64,000 nt of DNA, taken from the NCBI RefSeq assembly GCF_900176145.1, contig NZ_FWWY01000001.1, positions 1,907,819 to 1,971,818 of the forward strand, in the 5' to 3' direction. Every line of letters begins with the position of its first letter. The stretch's first letter is position 1. A program made the translations under genes and the position numbers. Below the pieces are notes generated by a model, which was given only the letters and a program-made list of their open reading frames with translations, did not search any database and was not told the DNA's origin. Of the stretch, positions 44,632 through 53,168 are shown piece by piece. This stretch comes from Sulfobacillus thermosulfidooxidans DSM 9293. Its GTDB lineage: Bacteria > Bacillota > Sulfobacillia > Sulfobacillales > Sulfobacillaceae.

Positions 44632-45333
44632 TTAAGAAAAGACCGTTGACAGGCCGGGACCAAGAAGCCAGTACCAACCCAGATAGAAGGCGGCAGCAAC
44701 CATAATCACCGCACTGAGCTTTTGCACCATCGGTGTAATTTGATTGATCACCCGTTCGACCACGCTGCGGGTGATGGCGGTCACGGTCGATAATCCGGTA
44801 ATGACAGTGGCTACGCCCAGGGCAAATGCTCCATACACGGTCACTGCCGATGTGCCAGGATGGTTGAGGCTTTCACTCACCACTACCATAAAAACAGGAA
44901 GGCTACAGGTTAGGGAAACCATGCCATAACTCAGTCCGTAAGCGATAAAGGCGGGAGCACTACCCCGTTCAAAAGTGCGTTGTAATCCACTTAACGCTTT
45001 TGTACCGGGAATGGTGCCAAACGTTAGGGATCCCCGCCAGGTAAAAATGGCGAGAATGATTAGAAATAAGGCCATCAACAATGAAAAAATCGGGACGATT
45101 TGAAACAAGATATGACCAATCAATGAGAGCACAAGACTGGCCACTCCAAAAATCACCACGACACCGAATGACGTTAACAGCCCGGCTTTGATTCCCCCTG
45201 TCCATTTCCAGTGACCAGGATTTACACGTCCTGAAAGCAGATACAATAAATAGGATGGCAACAATGCGACCCCACAGGGATTAAAGGCGGTGACTAAACC
45301 CGCTGAATACGCTAATAACTCAGGAATCGACAA
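44632..45333 (-). CDS. ccdA: CcdA/DsbD-type thiol-disulfide transmembrane electron carrier
   Basis: The 233-residue protein has six helices with the two conserved cysteines in TAFNPCGVALLPSYL near residue 19 and SLTCSLPVFM near 140. It begins with a TTG codon ten bases after GGAGGG; the nearby ATG is out of frame. CcdA carries electrons from cytoplasmic thioredoxin to outward-facing thioredoxin-like proteins, and the next gene encodes such a partner. Confidence 0.9.
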   Translation of the reverse strand: MSIPELLAYSAGLVTAFNPCGVALLPSYLLYLLSGRVNPGHWKWTGGIKAGLLTSFGVVVIFGVASLVLSLIGHILFQIVPIFSLLMALFLIILAIFTWRGSLTFGTIPGTKALSGLQRTFERGSAPAFIAYGLSYGMVSLTCSLPVFMVVVSESLNHPGTSAVTVYGAFALGVATVITGLSTVTAITRSVVERVINQITPMVQKLSAVIMVAAAFYLGWYWLLGPGLSTVFS

Positions 45334-45541
45334 GAATCATAAACCCTCCTTGACACGGCAAATGTTTTCCGAAAAATTTGTGTCCCGCAAAATACCATCC
45401 GAGAGCTCAAAGGTTCTATCGCAAAAACTTTTTTGTGGGCTCCGAACACATTACACTATGTCGATTATGGCTCAAAGAGATGAAGTCGGCAACGGACAAA
45501 ACTGGATCCGTTGCGATTCAGTTTAAGAGGGTGACCCGCGA

Positions 45542-46825
45542 TTAATGGGACTGTGGTACAAGATGGGTGATGAGATAAAGAGCACGGGTGACACTGGGAG
45601 CATACACGGCATAAGCTTCTTTGCCAATCATTCGCTCGGCAACAGCATGGATGTGGGGAGCACCCGCAAGGGTAATCGCGGAGACAGAAATCCCGGGCGA
45701 TGAAGTCACTGGAGCCACATCTCCGGCTTTGAAAATAATTTGAGGAGAGAGTGTGGCGGGGACAGCCACGTTCTCAGGCAGGGGTTTGAGGGTTTTATAC
45801 CACGAAATTTCATAGCCGCCTGGATTGACCCAACTATCCACGCTCATATAATAAGTTCCGGTGCGTGGGTGAACCGGTGGCAGGTAGATGGGAATATGGC
45901 ATTGACTAATAATTAATTGCTCGTTCGAGGGCAATTTGCGTGGTAATGGGGAAATATGGGACTGGACCTTGGTGGCATAAGTGAGCTGCTGGTGATCTTT
46001 AACAGGCACTTCAACCACTTTAATATCTTTCACGCTTAAGGAATGAGCGGTTTTCATGACAATGTTTTCCTGAAGGGTAAACGGTTCGGCTTGGCTTAAG
46101 CGATTTTGAGACATGGAATGTGCCATCCATAGTAATTCTTGATTGCTCACGCTCATTTGAGAGACCAAAATCGTATAAATTTTGTGGTTATGCGGCCAAG
46201 CGACGGCTTTATCATGCCCTAAATCCGGCCAAAGCCAGAAGGTTTGTCCAAATTGGTGCACAATATGGGGATGCGGCCATAACGGATATTGGCTGGCCGT
46301 CACCATAAGCCACGGGCTTTGTTTCGCAAAGTAAGAGAAATTGGCGGAGGTAACCTTGGAAGCGACCTCGGGCCGCGCGGCTTTTTCACTCACTCCGATC
46401 CAATAATTCACTCGGGTATGCGTATCTTTGGGCATGGAATCTAACACGGGCAGGTGGCTCACTCCCGCTCGCACGACGGGAATCATGCCCGTCGCACTCA
46501 ACGTCTCGTTAAAAGGCAAGAAGGAGGGCACGGGGATAACCGGCTGACGGTGGCCCTTAAGAAAGGGTATGGCAAAATTGAGAATTTTGGCGGCGCCTTG
46601 TAACTGCGTCGAGGGTGGGGATGCATGATGTGACCACGGAGCCCATACACTAAGAACAAAAGCCCCGGCCACAGCCACACTGCCCACGGTCAAAGACCAT
46701 GACGCCCAAAACGGACGGGATTTGGGGGCTTTGACCGCATGAAATTCCGGAATTGGCATGGCATCCAGATGTTGATGGAGGGCCATGCGAATTTTTTCTT
46801 CCCACTCGTCAGATTTTCTCGTCAT
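45542..46825 (-). CDS. Probable anti-sigma factor with one membrane helix and large outer domain
   Basis: The protein has 427 residues from the ATG ending at 46825 (GAGGTGG six bases upstream), overlapping the sigma-factor gene by 17 bases. A short cytoplasmic part (about 40 residues, EWEEKIRMALHQHLDAMP) is followed by a helix near 43-65 (SLTVGSVAVAGAFVLSVW) and about 360 residues outside the cell, with no domain I recognise. It lacks the HxxxCxxC zinc motif of ZAS anti-sigma factors. Gene overlap with an ECF sigma factor and the membrane layout make an anti-sigma role likely but unproven. Confidence 0.7.
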   Translation of the reverse strand: MTRKSDEWEEKIRMALHQHLDAMPIPEFHAVKAPKSRPFWASWSLTVGSVAVAGAFVLSVWAPWSHHASPPSTQLQGAAKILNFAIPFLKGHRQPVIPVPSFLPFNETLSATGMIPVVRAGVSHLPVLDSMPKDTHTRVNYWIGVSEKAARPEVASKVTSANFSYFAKQSPWLMVTASQYPLWPHPHIVHQFGQTFWLWPDLGHDKAVAWPHNHKIYTILVSQMSVSNQELLWMAHSMSQNRLSQAEPFTLQENIVMKTAHSLSVKDIKVVEVPVKDHQQLTYATKVQSHISPLPRKLPSNEQLIISQCHIPIYLPPVHPRTGTYYMSVDSWVNPGGYEISWYKTLKPLPENVAVPATLSPQIIFKAGDVAPVTSSPGISVSAITLAGAPHIHAVAERMIGKEAYAVYAPSVTRALYLITHLVPQSH

Positions 46826-47351
46826 GTTCTGCCACCTCATTTCGTAGCCGTTTGCGTAACCGTGCCAATTTTGTTTTTAAAAAGGTTGGAGTCGTTCCTA
46901 AAATGGCGGCGGCTTCTTTTAACGGTAAGTCATGATAATACACTAAAACAATGGCCATCCGGTCTTTGGGTTTCAATTGGGCGATGGCATCCCACAAAAC
47001 CGATAATTCCTGATTATCGTCGGAAATTTCGGCATGACCGGATTTCGAGAGGCTGAGCTGGTCAAATAATTGCACCTCTTGCCGCTTTTGACGAAATACA
47101 TCCATGCATAAATGGGCTACCACCGTAAAGAACCAACGCAAAGGCGGCGATTTCCCATGGTGTTTGTCCCGGTATACCACATAACGGGCTAAACACTCCT
47201 GAACGATGTCTTCGGCCAAGGAGTAATCGCGAATCGTCGCCCAGGCAAAACGGAAAAGTTTAGGTGCAATCTGCTCAACAAATTCCACCAGTTCTTCTTC
47301 GCTGGCGGGATGCGCAACGGATAACTTGTTTACAGCTTTCGCGAAAATCAC
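46809..47351 (-). CDS. ECF-type RNA polymerase sigma factor
   Basis: This 180-residue protein has region 2 (RFAWATIRDYSLAEDIVQEC near residue 33) and region 4 (LKPKDRMAIVLVYYHDLPLKE near 125, quoted to PLKE only in part, then AAILGTTPTFLKTKLARLRK). The GTG start ending at 47351 is seven bases from the acyltransferase stop, with AAGGCGAG close by. It overlaps the putative anti-sigma gene. It is unusual in being fourth in an operon of transport and acyl-activation genes; it may control that operon or respond to its product. Confidence 0.88.
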   Translation of the reverse strand: MIFAKAVNKLSVAHPASEEELVEFVEQIAPKLFRFAWATIRDYSLAEDIVQECLARYVVYRDKHHGKSPPLRWFFTVVAHLCMDVFRQKRQEVQLFDQLSLSKSGHAEISDDNQELSVLWDAIAQLKPKDRMAIVLVYYHDLPLKEAAAILGTTPTFLKTKLARLRKRLRNEVAEHDEKI

Positions 47352-47358
47352 CTCGCCT

Positions 47359-48450
47359 TTATGGCAAGGCTGGAACCGGTGCCCGTTTTGGAGATGGCGC
47401 CGTAGAACGACCGGTGAGCCATAACCCCAGCCTTGTTCGCGATATCATTCTAATAATGCCTAAAGAGACGCTGGCTGTCACGATGACGCTGAAAATGTCG
47501 GCGATTGGCCACGGCATTTGGGTCGATGCCCATGAGGCTAAAGGCTCTAAAATCATGGGATGAATTAAGTAAATGCCGAGGGAGAACGTAGAAAACTGCC
47601 TTAATAGCCGTGACACCCAGCCCCATTTGACGGCTTCGGTAATCATTTGTCCAGCGACAAGCAAAAGGATAAAGGTCATAATCGAATAAGGTACCATGGC
47701 GGGCTGCAACACGCTTTGTGCCGTCATCAAATTTTTATGCTGGGCTGTCCATAAAAAGACGCCCGTGAGCATCATCCAACTTAATCCCCACCCGCTCGCA
47801 ATAATCAAACGGTGCTGCCGTAAATATTGGGACACGTTTTCCCATGATGTGGCCAATAATCCGCCGGAGACAAAATAGAGGCTATAAGTCCAGACTTCAA
47901 GACCCGTGTAGTGATTGATGCCTTGAGGGTGAGGTCCCAAACCATAGGCATCATAAGCCATTAGAAGCAGTTCGAAGATAAACACTGTCGTCCAAAGGCG
48001 CCAGGGTCTCTCCCGGTAGCGGCGAATCATCCAAAAAAACACCGGGAAGATCGTATAAAATTGGATAGTAATCAACAAATAATAGAGATCAAATGCAGCA
48101 TTACCCGTGGGCAAATCCGAAAGAGTCGTGGTGATAACAAGCCCAGGATGTTGCCATCCTAAAGTCCTGACGACATAAATAAGACTCCATAAAATATAGG
48201 GTATGCCGATAATGGGATAACGCTTGCGGAAAAATTTTTGCCAGGAGGTGGGCCGGTTCAACATGGCTTGCGTTAAGACCAGCCCCGTAATAGCCATAAA
48301 GACTTCTCGAGTAAAATGTAAAAGGGTGAGCACATAGGCACTGGGAAGTGTGCGCCCTTCGCTGGTAAACCAGGTTGCATGGACCATAATGACCCCTAAT
48401 ATCGTTAAACCCCGAACCATATCAACCGCCATTAACCGTTGAGATTTCAT
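47359..48450 (-). CDS. Membrane acyltransferase, family 3 (OafA/YrhL-like)
   Basis: The 363-residue protein has about ten helices and opens with the family signature RLMAVDMVRGLTILGVIMVHA (the first 20 residues suffice: LMAVDMVRGLTILGVIMVHA). FTREVFMAITGLVL near residue 48 and the RKRYPIIGIPYILWSLIY segment are typical. Family members transfer acyl groups to sugars, lipids or peptides at the membrane. Its start overlaps the ligase stop (ATGA), suggesting the ligase makes the acyl donor it uses. Confidence 0.85.
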   Translation of the reverse strand: MKSQRLMAVDMVRGLTILGVIMVHATWFTSEGRTLPSAYVLTLLHFTREVFMAITGLVLTQAMLNRPTSWQKFFRKRYPIIGIPYILWSLIYVVRTLGWQHPGLVITTTLSDLPTGNAAFDLYYLLITIQFYTIFPVFFWMIRRYRERPWRLWTTVFIFELLLMAYDAYGLGPHPQGINHYTGLEVWTYSLYFVSGGLLATSWENVSQYLRQHRLIIASGWGLSWMMLTGVFLWTAQHKNLMTAQSVLQPAMVPYSIMTFILLLVAGQMITEAVKWGWVSRLLRQFSTFSLGIYLIHPMILEPLASWASTQMPWPIADIFSVIVTASVSLGIIRMISRTRLGLWLTGRSTAPSPKRAPVPALP

Positions 48451-49862
48451 GCGTGCTGCCCTTCTTTCACCAGCATCCGGCGCTGAATTTTCCCTGTTGC
48501 ATTTTTGGGTAAGGTCTCCACAAAGTGATAGGCGACAGGACGCTTGTAAGGGCTTAAATGTTGGGCCGATAACGCCCTAAGAGCCTCTTCAATTCCCGGA
48601 TCCGATGACACAATATAGGCCACGGGTTCTTCCCCCAAAACGGGATGGGGACGGCCTACCACCACACATTCTTGTACGTGTTTGTCCTTGTAAAGAATTT
48701 CTTCCACTTCACGGGGAAAAATGCTCTCGCCTCCCCGTTTAATAACGTCTTTGACACGCCCGTCGAGATATAAATACCCGTCCTCATCAAAATGCCCGAG
48801 ATCGCCCGTGTGATACCATCCCCCTGTCATTTCGGATAGAGCCCAGGCGTTCATGGGAAGGTGAGGTCGGATGACGGGACCACCCTTAATCCATACTTCA
48901 GAATTAATCAAGCGCACCATAATATTTTTGGGGCGACCCACGGAACCAGCAGGCCCTCTTTGTGGCCACGGGCCTGAGTTAACGGTGATAGGACCGCAAG
49001 CTTCTGTCATTCCATAACTTTCGATGACGGGAACGCCAAATTGCTCTTCGATGCGTTCTAAAAGAACATGACCTAAAGGCGCGGAAGCCGAGCGAATAAA
49101 GCGAAGGGACGCGTGGTGAGAGGAATGGTTGATGGGCAGCTGATGGGCTTGGTGCGATAATATGGTTAAAATTGTGGGAACGGCATTGATCCAGTTCACG
49201 TCCTGTTTTTGCACTGTATGCCAAAAGGTCTGCCGGTTAAACGGATCTAAAATTAGGGTACCCCCAGCTAACAAGGTGGAAAACAGCGCGATGACGGGTG
49301 CATTCACATGAAAAAGAGGGAGAGGTGAATACCCGCGGGAATCTTCCGTTAAGTGATGGGTTATTTTCACGGTGAGCGCTTGTTCCCATAGTTGGTCTTG
49401 TGCCAACCCTACGGTTTTGGGGTGTCCCGTTGAACCAGAAGTAAAAAGAATCATCCCACTAAAATTGTCTTGCCAGGGTTCTTCAGCGTCTTTGATCTCG
49501 GATTCTAATGTCCAACGGGAGTTAACGACCTGGTCTTTGTCATCATGAAGCCACACTCCGCAGTGAGCCTCTTTCAATTGACGCTGCCATTCTTCCCGAG
49601 GAGCTTTGGGATTTAACGGAACTACCACAAGATCCCAGGCTAACAAGGCTAAAAGCGCCACAGCAAAATGGCAGGGCGAGGAACTACTGAGCCCGATGGC
49701 TTGGTACGATTTGATGTGGTGCTGTTTCAAGAGACGATGAATTCGTTCGATTTCAAGCCCCACCTGTTCATAGGTTCTTATGGTGTCATCACAAACTAAA
49801 AACGGCTGGGTTAAATCGGGTAACGTCTTCCACCTGTTTACCGCCCAGTTATTTAGCGTCAT
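48447..49862 (-). CDS. AMP-forming acyl-CoA synthetase/ligase
   Basis: This 471-residue ANL-superfamily enzyme has the P-loop ILFTSGSTGHPKTVG near residue 152, ESYGMTEACGPI near 285, WYHTGDLGHFDEDGYLY near 365 and the C-terminal lysine in PKNATGKIQRR near 457. It adenylates a carboxylic acid and passes it to CoA. At 471 residues it is short for long-chain enzymes, closer to MenE or medium-chain types. It lies between an MFS carrier and an acyltransferase, so the acid may be imported, activated and transferred by consecutive genes. Confidence 0.88.
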   Translation of the reverse strand: MTLNNWAVNRWKTLPDLTQPFLVCDDTIRTYEQVGLEIERIHRLLKQHHIKSYQAIGLSSSSPCHFAVALLALLAWDLVVVPLNPKAPREEWQRQLKEAHCGVWLHDDKDQVVNSRWTLESEIKDAEEPWQDNFSGMILFTSGSTGHPKTVGLAQDQLWEQALTVKITHHLTEDSRGYSPLPLFHVNAPVIALFSTLLAGGTLILDPFNRQTFWHTVQKQDVNWINAVPTILTILSHQAHQLPINHSSHHASLRFIRSASAPLGHVLLERIEEQFGVPVIESYGMTEACGPITVNSGPWPQRGPAGSVGRPKNIMVRLINSEVWIKGGPVIRPHLPMNAWALSEMTGGWYHTGDLGHFDEDGYLYLDGRVKDVIKRGGESIFPREVEEILYKDKHVQECVVVGRPHPVLGEEPVAYIVSSDPGIEEALRALSAQHLSPYKRPVAYHFVETLPKNATGKIQRRMLVKEGQHA

Positions 49863-49940
49863 GTGCTTGCTCCCTCTCAGTTTTTTGATGGGTTAAGGTC
49901 TTTTGGTTCCATATTTTTGGCACGTGGGATTCCGGGTTCG

Positions 49941-51170
49941 TTACCCGAGAGCAACGAACCGGGTTTCTTTAGCCCACAGACTTAAAGCCAATGTGCCTAA
50001 CCAGGTGACGACCGCAGTAAAAATCAAGGTGCCTTGAATACCGGAAGAACTTAAGGCCTGCTCTAAGATAAATGGAGCTAAGGCCCCGCCCAGGAGTCTG
50101 GCAACCGCCTCAGCGGCTCCCACGCCTTTGGCTCGAATGGCTGTCGGATATTGTTCCGCGGTGAAAATTTTCATCGCGGGATCGACAGCAATGCCAAAGA
50201 ATGAAAGAGCCATACCCGCCATGATAATTTCGGAAAACTGGTGAAGATGGCTGAAGAGCAAGGCAAACAATCCAGCGAAAAGAGTAAAGCTAATCAACAG
50301 CGGTTTCCGTCCAATCCGTTCGACGAGCCATGATTCGATGAGTTTGCCAGGAATGGATGCGGCCATGATGAGGCTGGCGAACAAGAGGGCTTGGTGGGCG
50401 CTAAATCCTTCTTTTAGAAGCAGCGACGGCATAAAGTTCATAATCACATAAAACAGCAGCAGCACAGCAGGGAAGGCAATCCAAAGCATGGCGGTTTGCC
50501 GTCTGAAACTTGGAGACCAGAGTTTTTTGGAGGATGGGATCACAGTAGACCTGGCTTGTGAGAGCCAAATGGGCGATTCAGGGACAAACCGCATAATCGC
50601 AATTAAAACCAGATAGCCAAATGCGCCCAGATAAAACATTTGGCGCCAACCTCCAGGCCCTCCATAGGGAATGATCCACGATGCTAGAAAGGGACTAGTG
50701 AAATAGCCAATGGATAAAAAGGCATCCAGAATGCCGGCGGATCGCCCTCGCGCATGTGACGGTGCCAATTCGGCAAAAAGCGTATAGGGGATAGGAAAGG
50801 TCGCTCCTAATCCCAGACCCGCTAAAAAGCGCAGGATGACAAACATTGTCCAATTGTCCGACAAACCAGTGAGGACGGTGAGTGTCGTATAATAGAGCAA
50901 TGCAACTTGCAAAATGGTCTTGCGTCCCAATTTATCCGCTAAAACCCCTGCGGGGAATACGCCTAAGGCTACGCCCAGTGTCGGAGCAGAAACGACCGCA
51001 CTGCTTTGCCAGGCACTCAAGTGCCACTGGGCCTTCAACGATGGCAAAACTGTTCCGGTTAACCCAATGTCATAGGCTTCAATGAGCCAGACCATCGCGA
51101 CTAACAATAATAAACCCCATAAGCGCCACGACAGTGGATGTGGACGGTTGTTCTTCATTTCAGCAATCAC
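49941..51170 (-). CDS. MFS transporter (aromatic/organic acid type)
   Basis: The 409-residue protein has twelve helices with MFS loop motifs GVLADKLGRKT near residue 78 and RFLAGLGLGATFPI near 118, plus VERIGRKPLLI in the second half. The pattern (IEAYDIGLTGTVLPSL) is like organic-acid carriers. The GTG start ending at 51170 follows AGGAG. It is first in the operon with the AMP ligase and acyltransferase, so a carboxylic acid is the likely substrate. Confidence 0.85.
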   Translation of the reverse strand: MIAEMKNNRPHPLSWRLWGLLLLVAMVWLIEAYDIGLTGTVLPSLKAQWHLSAWQSSAVVSAPTLGVALGVFPAGVLADKLGRKTILQVALLYYTTLTVLTGLSDNWTMFVILRFLAGLGLGATFPIPYTLFAELAPSHARGRSAGILDAFLSIGYFTSPFLASWIIPYGGPGGWRQMFYLGAFGYLVLIAIMRFVPESPIWLSQARSTVIPSSKKLWSPSFRRQTAMLWIAFPAVLLLFYVIMNFMPSLLLKEGFSAHQALLFASLIMAASIPGKLIESWLVERIGRKPLLISFTLFAGLFALLFSHLHQFSEIIMAGMALSFFGIAVDPAMKIFTAEQYPTAIRAKGVGAAEAVARLLGGALAPFILEQALSSSGIQGTLIFTAVVTWLGTLALSLWAKETRFVALG

Positions 51171-51463
51171 CAGACACGGCTCCTTTTCGGTTTTATCCTA
51201 AAGACGAAAAAAATGGAGTTTGGTAATCACGGTCCAAAAAATTTTTTTGTGGAAAATCATGCAGAAAAAACCAAGGAGATAAAAGCACACGACGAGGCAT
51301 GTTTTTTGACAACGGGGCGCAACTGCACTTTAAAATCGGGCTGGTGACATGGTTAAAATTACAGCTTTTCATTCGGAGGCGACTTGCTACAATGAAAGGC
51401 ATGGATAAGAAAGGCATGGATATTTGATAAGGGTCTCGGGGAATTTGTGAGGAGGAATACGAG

Positions 51464-52237
51464 TTGAGTCAGCATAGTGGTTCGGATCAGCCCTTATGCC
51501 CAAAATGCCATCAGTTGGTACGTAGTGAGGATCGTTTTTGCCGGTACTGCGGTTATAAACTGACAAAACCGACCGCCACCTCTTTACGGAGCGGGCGCCC
51601 CACGAAACGTCTTCCCCGGTGGCCATTTGTATTGGTAGGACTGGCATTGGGGGTGGTGGCAGCGTTCGTTATCGGCAACCAGTCTCAAAAGGTCGCAACC
51701 ACAGGCTCTTTCAAGAAGTCCTCTCTGTCACAGTCACATCAGCATTCTTCGCCACCGGTATCTCAATCTTCTCCGTCACCCTCTCCCTCTTCGTCTCCGA
51801 GTCCAAGTCCCTCACCGAGTCCAAGTCCCTCGCCCAGTCCGAGTCCATCCCAGAACCCCAGTCCGAGTCCATCGGCACAACCATCGTCGCAAGCTCAGAA
51901 CTTTGTCAGCGTTCAGAATGTCTATCATGGCACCACATTAGGGTTGAGCCTTCCTACGGTGCTCGATACGGTCGAGTTATCCAGTCCGGGGGCTTGGCAA
52001 TGGGGAAATAAAAAAGGGCAGGTCAGTATGGATGTGGTGGCGCACAAACCGTCGAGCATTTCTGACGCTTTAGGCCCTAGCACTTTTGGTACACCCATTA
52101 TTCCTGAGGGGAAGAGAGTCTCTCAAACCATTTATGTCAAATGGCCGGGACAGGGATGGGTAGAAGTGTCCATGCAGGTTCCCCAAAAACATGAAGCGTG
52201 GCTGTCGACGATCGCGCAAAGTATCCATATCGGTTAA
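51464..52237 (+). CDS. Zinc-ribbon membrane protein with Ser-Pro spacer
   Basis: The protein starts at a TTG, eight bases after GAGGAGG, and has 257 residues. In order: a zinc ribbon (CPKCHQL ... CRYCGYKL, residues 12-33), a basic linker, a membrane helix near 55-70 (FVLVGLALGVVAAFVIG), a Ser-Pro dipeptide tract near 100-140, and a C-terminal domain of about 90 residues that I do not recognise. The ribbon faces the cytoplasm and the Ser-Pro tract would span the cell wall, holding the last domain away from the membrane. Zinc-ribbon plus helix plus outer domain recalls DUF-type stress sensors of Bacillota, but the function is unknown. Confidence 0.8.
   Translation: MSQHSGSDQPLCPKCHQLVRSEDRFCRYCGYKLTKPTATSLRSGRPTKRLPRWPFVLVGLALGVVAAFVIGNQSQKVATTGSFKKSSLSQSHQHSSPPVSQSSPSPSPSSSPSPSPSPSPSPSPSPSPSQNPSPSPSAQPSSQAQNFVSVQNVYHGTTLGLSLPTVLDTVELSSPGAWQWGNKKGQVSMDVVAHKPSSISDALGPSTFGTPIIPEGKRVSQTIYVKWPGQGWVEVSMQVPQKHEAWLSTIAQSIHIG
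51766..51885 (+). repeat. Ser-Pro-coding direct repeat tract
   Basis: Units such as GAGTCCAAGTCCCTC and CCGAGTCC recur through this stretch, coding about twenty Ser-Pro dipeptides in the zinc-ribbon membrane protein. Such tracts change length readily by slippage. The spacing is too short and regular for a CRISPR array. Confidence 0.8.
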
Positions 52238-52270
52238 TTGCGGGGTAGGGTGAAGAATGGTGTTCAGTGA

Positions 52271-52307
52271 GAAAATAAGAGCTCCGAAATCGGAACTCCT
52301 ATTTTCT
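52271..52307. terminator. Bidirectional hairpin between the zinc-ribbon gene and the HAD gene
   Basis: GAAAATAAGAGCTCCGA (52271-52287) pairs with TCGGAACTCCTATTTTC (52290-52306) with two mismatches. It lies between convergent genes and has A/T-rich arms suited to termination both ways. Confidence 0.65.
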
Positions 52308-52976
52308 CTATAAAGTGGGCAGTGTTGCAGGCAATTCACTTAATGATGACGTTATGGCCTTGGGCCGTATGCCTAATTCTTCCGCCGGTAAGTACAAGCG
52401 GTTAATCCAAATCGTATGAAATCCAAAATGGCTGGCTCCGGCGATGTCCCAGCCATTAGATGAAACAAAAACCACTTGCGAGGGCGCTTGGTTAAATTGG
52501 GTCACAACCAGGTTATAAGCTTCAGGATGAGGCTTATAGTGTTGGGTGAGGTCCACACTTAACACCTCATCAAGGACAGCTTGCATTTGCGTGGCCTTTA
52601 CGCCTTCTTGCAACATTAAGGGTGTTCCATTGGACAAAATGATAGGCTGATGTGATAAAGCCTTCAATGCGTTCAAAGTCGGAAGGGCATCATTAAAGGC
52701 AACGGGATTCCACCAGGCATGTTCCAAATCATTTTGTTCCGCCCGAGATAAGGACAGGTGAAAATACTGCAAGCTATACACTAATGCATCGTGAGTAATT
52801 TGGTCAAAGGGGACATATTGGTGCATTATGGTCCGTAAAAATGCGTATTCCAACTGCTTTTGGCGCCATAAGCTCAAAAGCCTTTGGGCGTTCTCCGGGT
52901 CTGTGAATCGTTCGCATTCCCTTTGAATTTGAGTGACATCCCATAATGTGCCGTAGGCATCAAAGACGACGATCAT
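52308..52976 (-). CDS. HAD-superfamily hydrolase, haloacid dehalogenase type II-like
   Basis: The 222-residue protein has HAD motif I VVFDAYGTLWD with nucleophile Asp, motif II ILSNGTP near residue 108, a motif III lysine (HYKPHPEAY) and FVSSNGWDIAGASHFGF near 165. The DAYGTL and SSNxWD patterns are those of (S)-2-haloacid dehalogenases rather than phosphatases. It hydrolyses C-halogen bonds of short 2-haloacids in the known members; whether that is its natural role here is unclear. It is a single gene. Confidence 0.87.
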   Translation of the reverse strand: MIVVFDAYGTLWDVTQIQRECERFTDPENAQRLLSLWRQKQLEYAFLRTIMHQYVPFDQITHDALVYSLQYFHLSLSRAEQNDLEHAWWNPVAFNDALPTLNALKALSHQPIILSNGTPLMLQEGVKATQMQAVLDEVLSVDLTQHYKPHPEAYNLVVTQFNQAPSQVVFVSSNGWDIAGASHFGFHTIWINRLYLPAEELGIRPKAITSSLSELPATLPTL

Positions 52977-53168
52977 GATAAATCTCCTTTGTACGGTAGT
53001 CCGGTAGCACGGTGGCTTAACCGCTTTTTAGGCCAACATGCTGTATTGTCTAACCATTAAGGTTCGACCATACCCGATCTAAGCATTTTTCGTCATCACA
53101 GGATAATAATGACAACATGACTATAGTCTCTTCTTATGCCAACAACATCCTAATCCAATGCATCTTCA

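Noticed and set aside
49932-49960. Hairpin at the end of the MFS gene as a terminator
   Set aside because: Only eight base pairs and no U-tract, and the downstream genes appear to be in the same operon.
51766-51885. CRISPR-like array
   Set aside because: The repeats are 6-15 bases, contiguous, with no spacers, and code Ser-Pro in frame.
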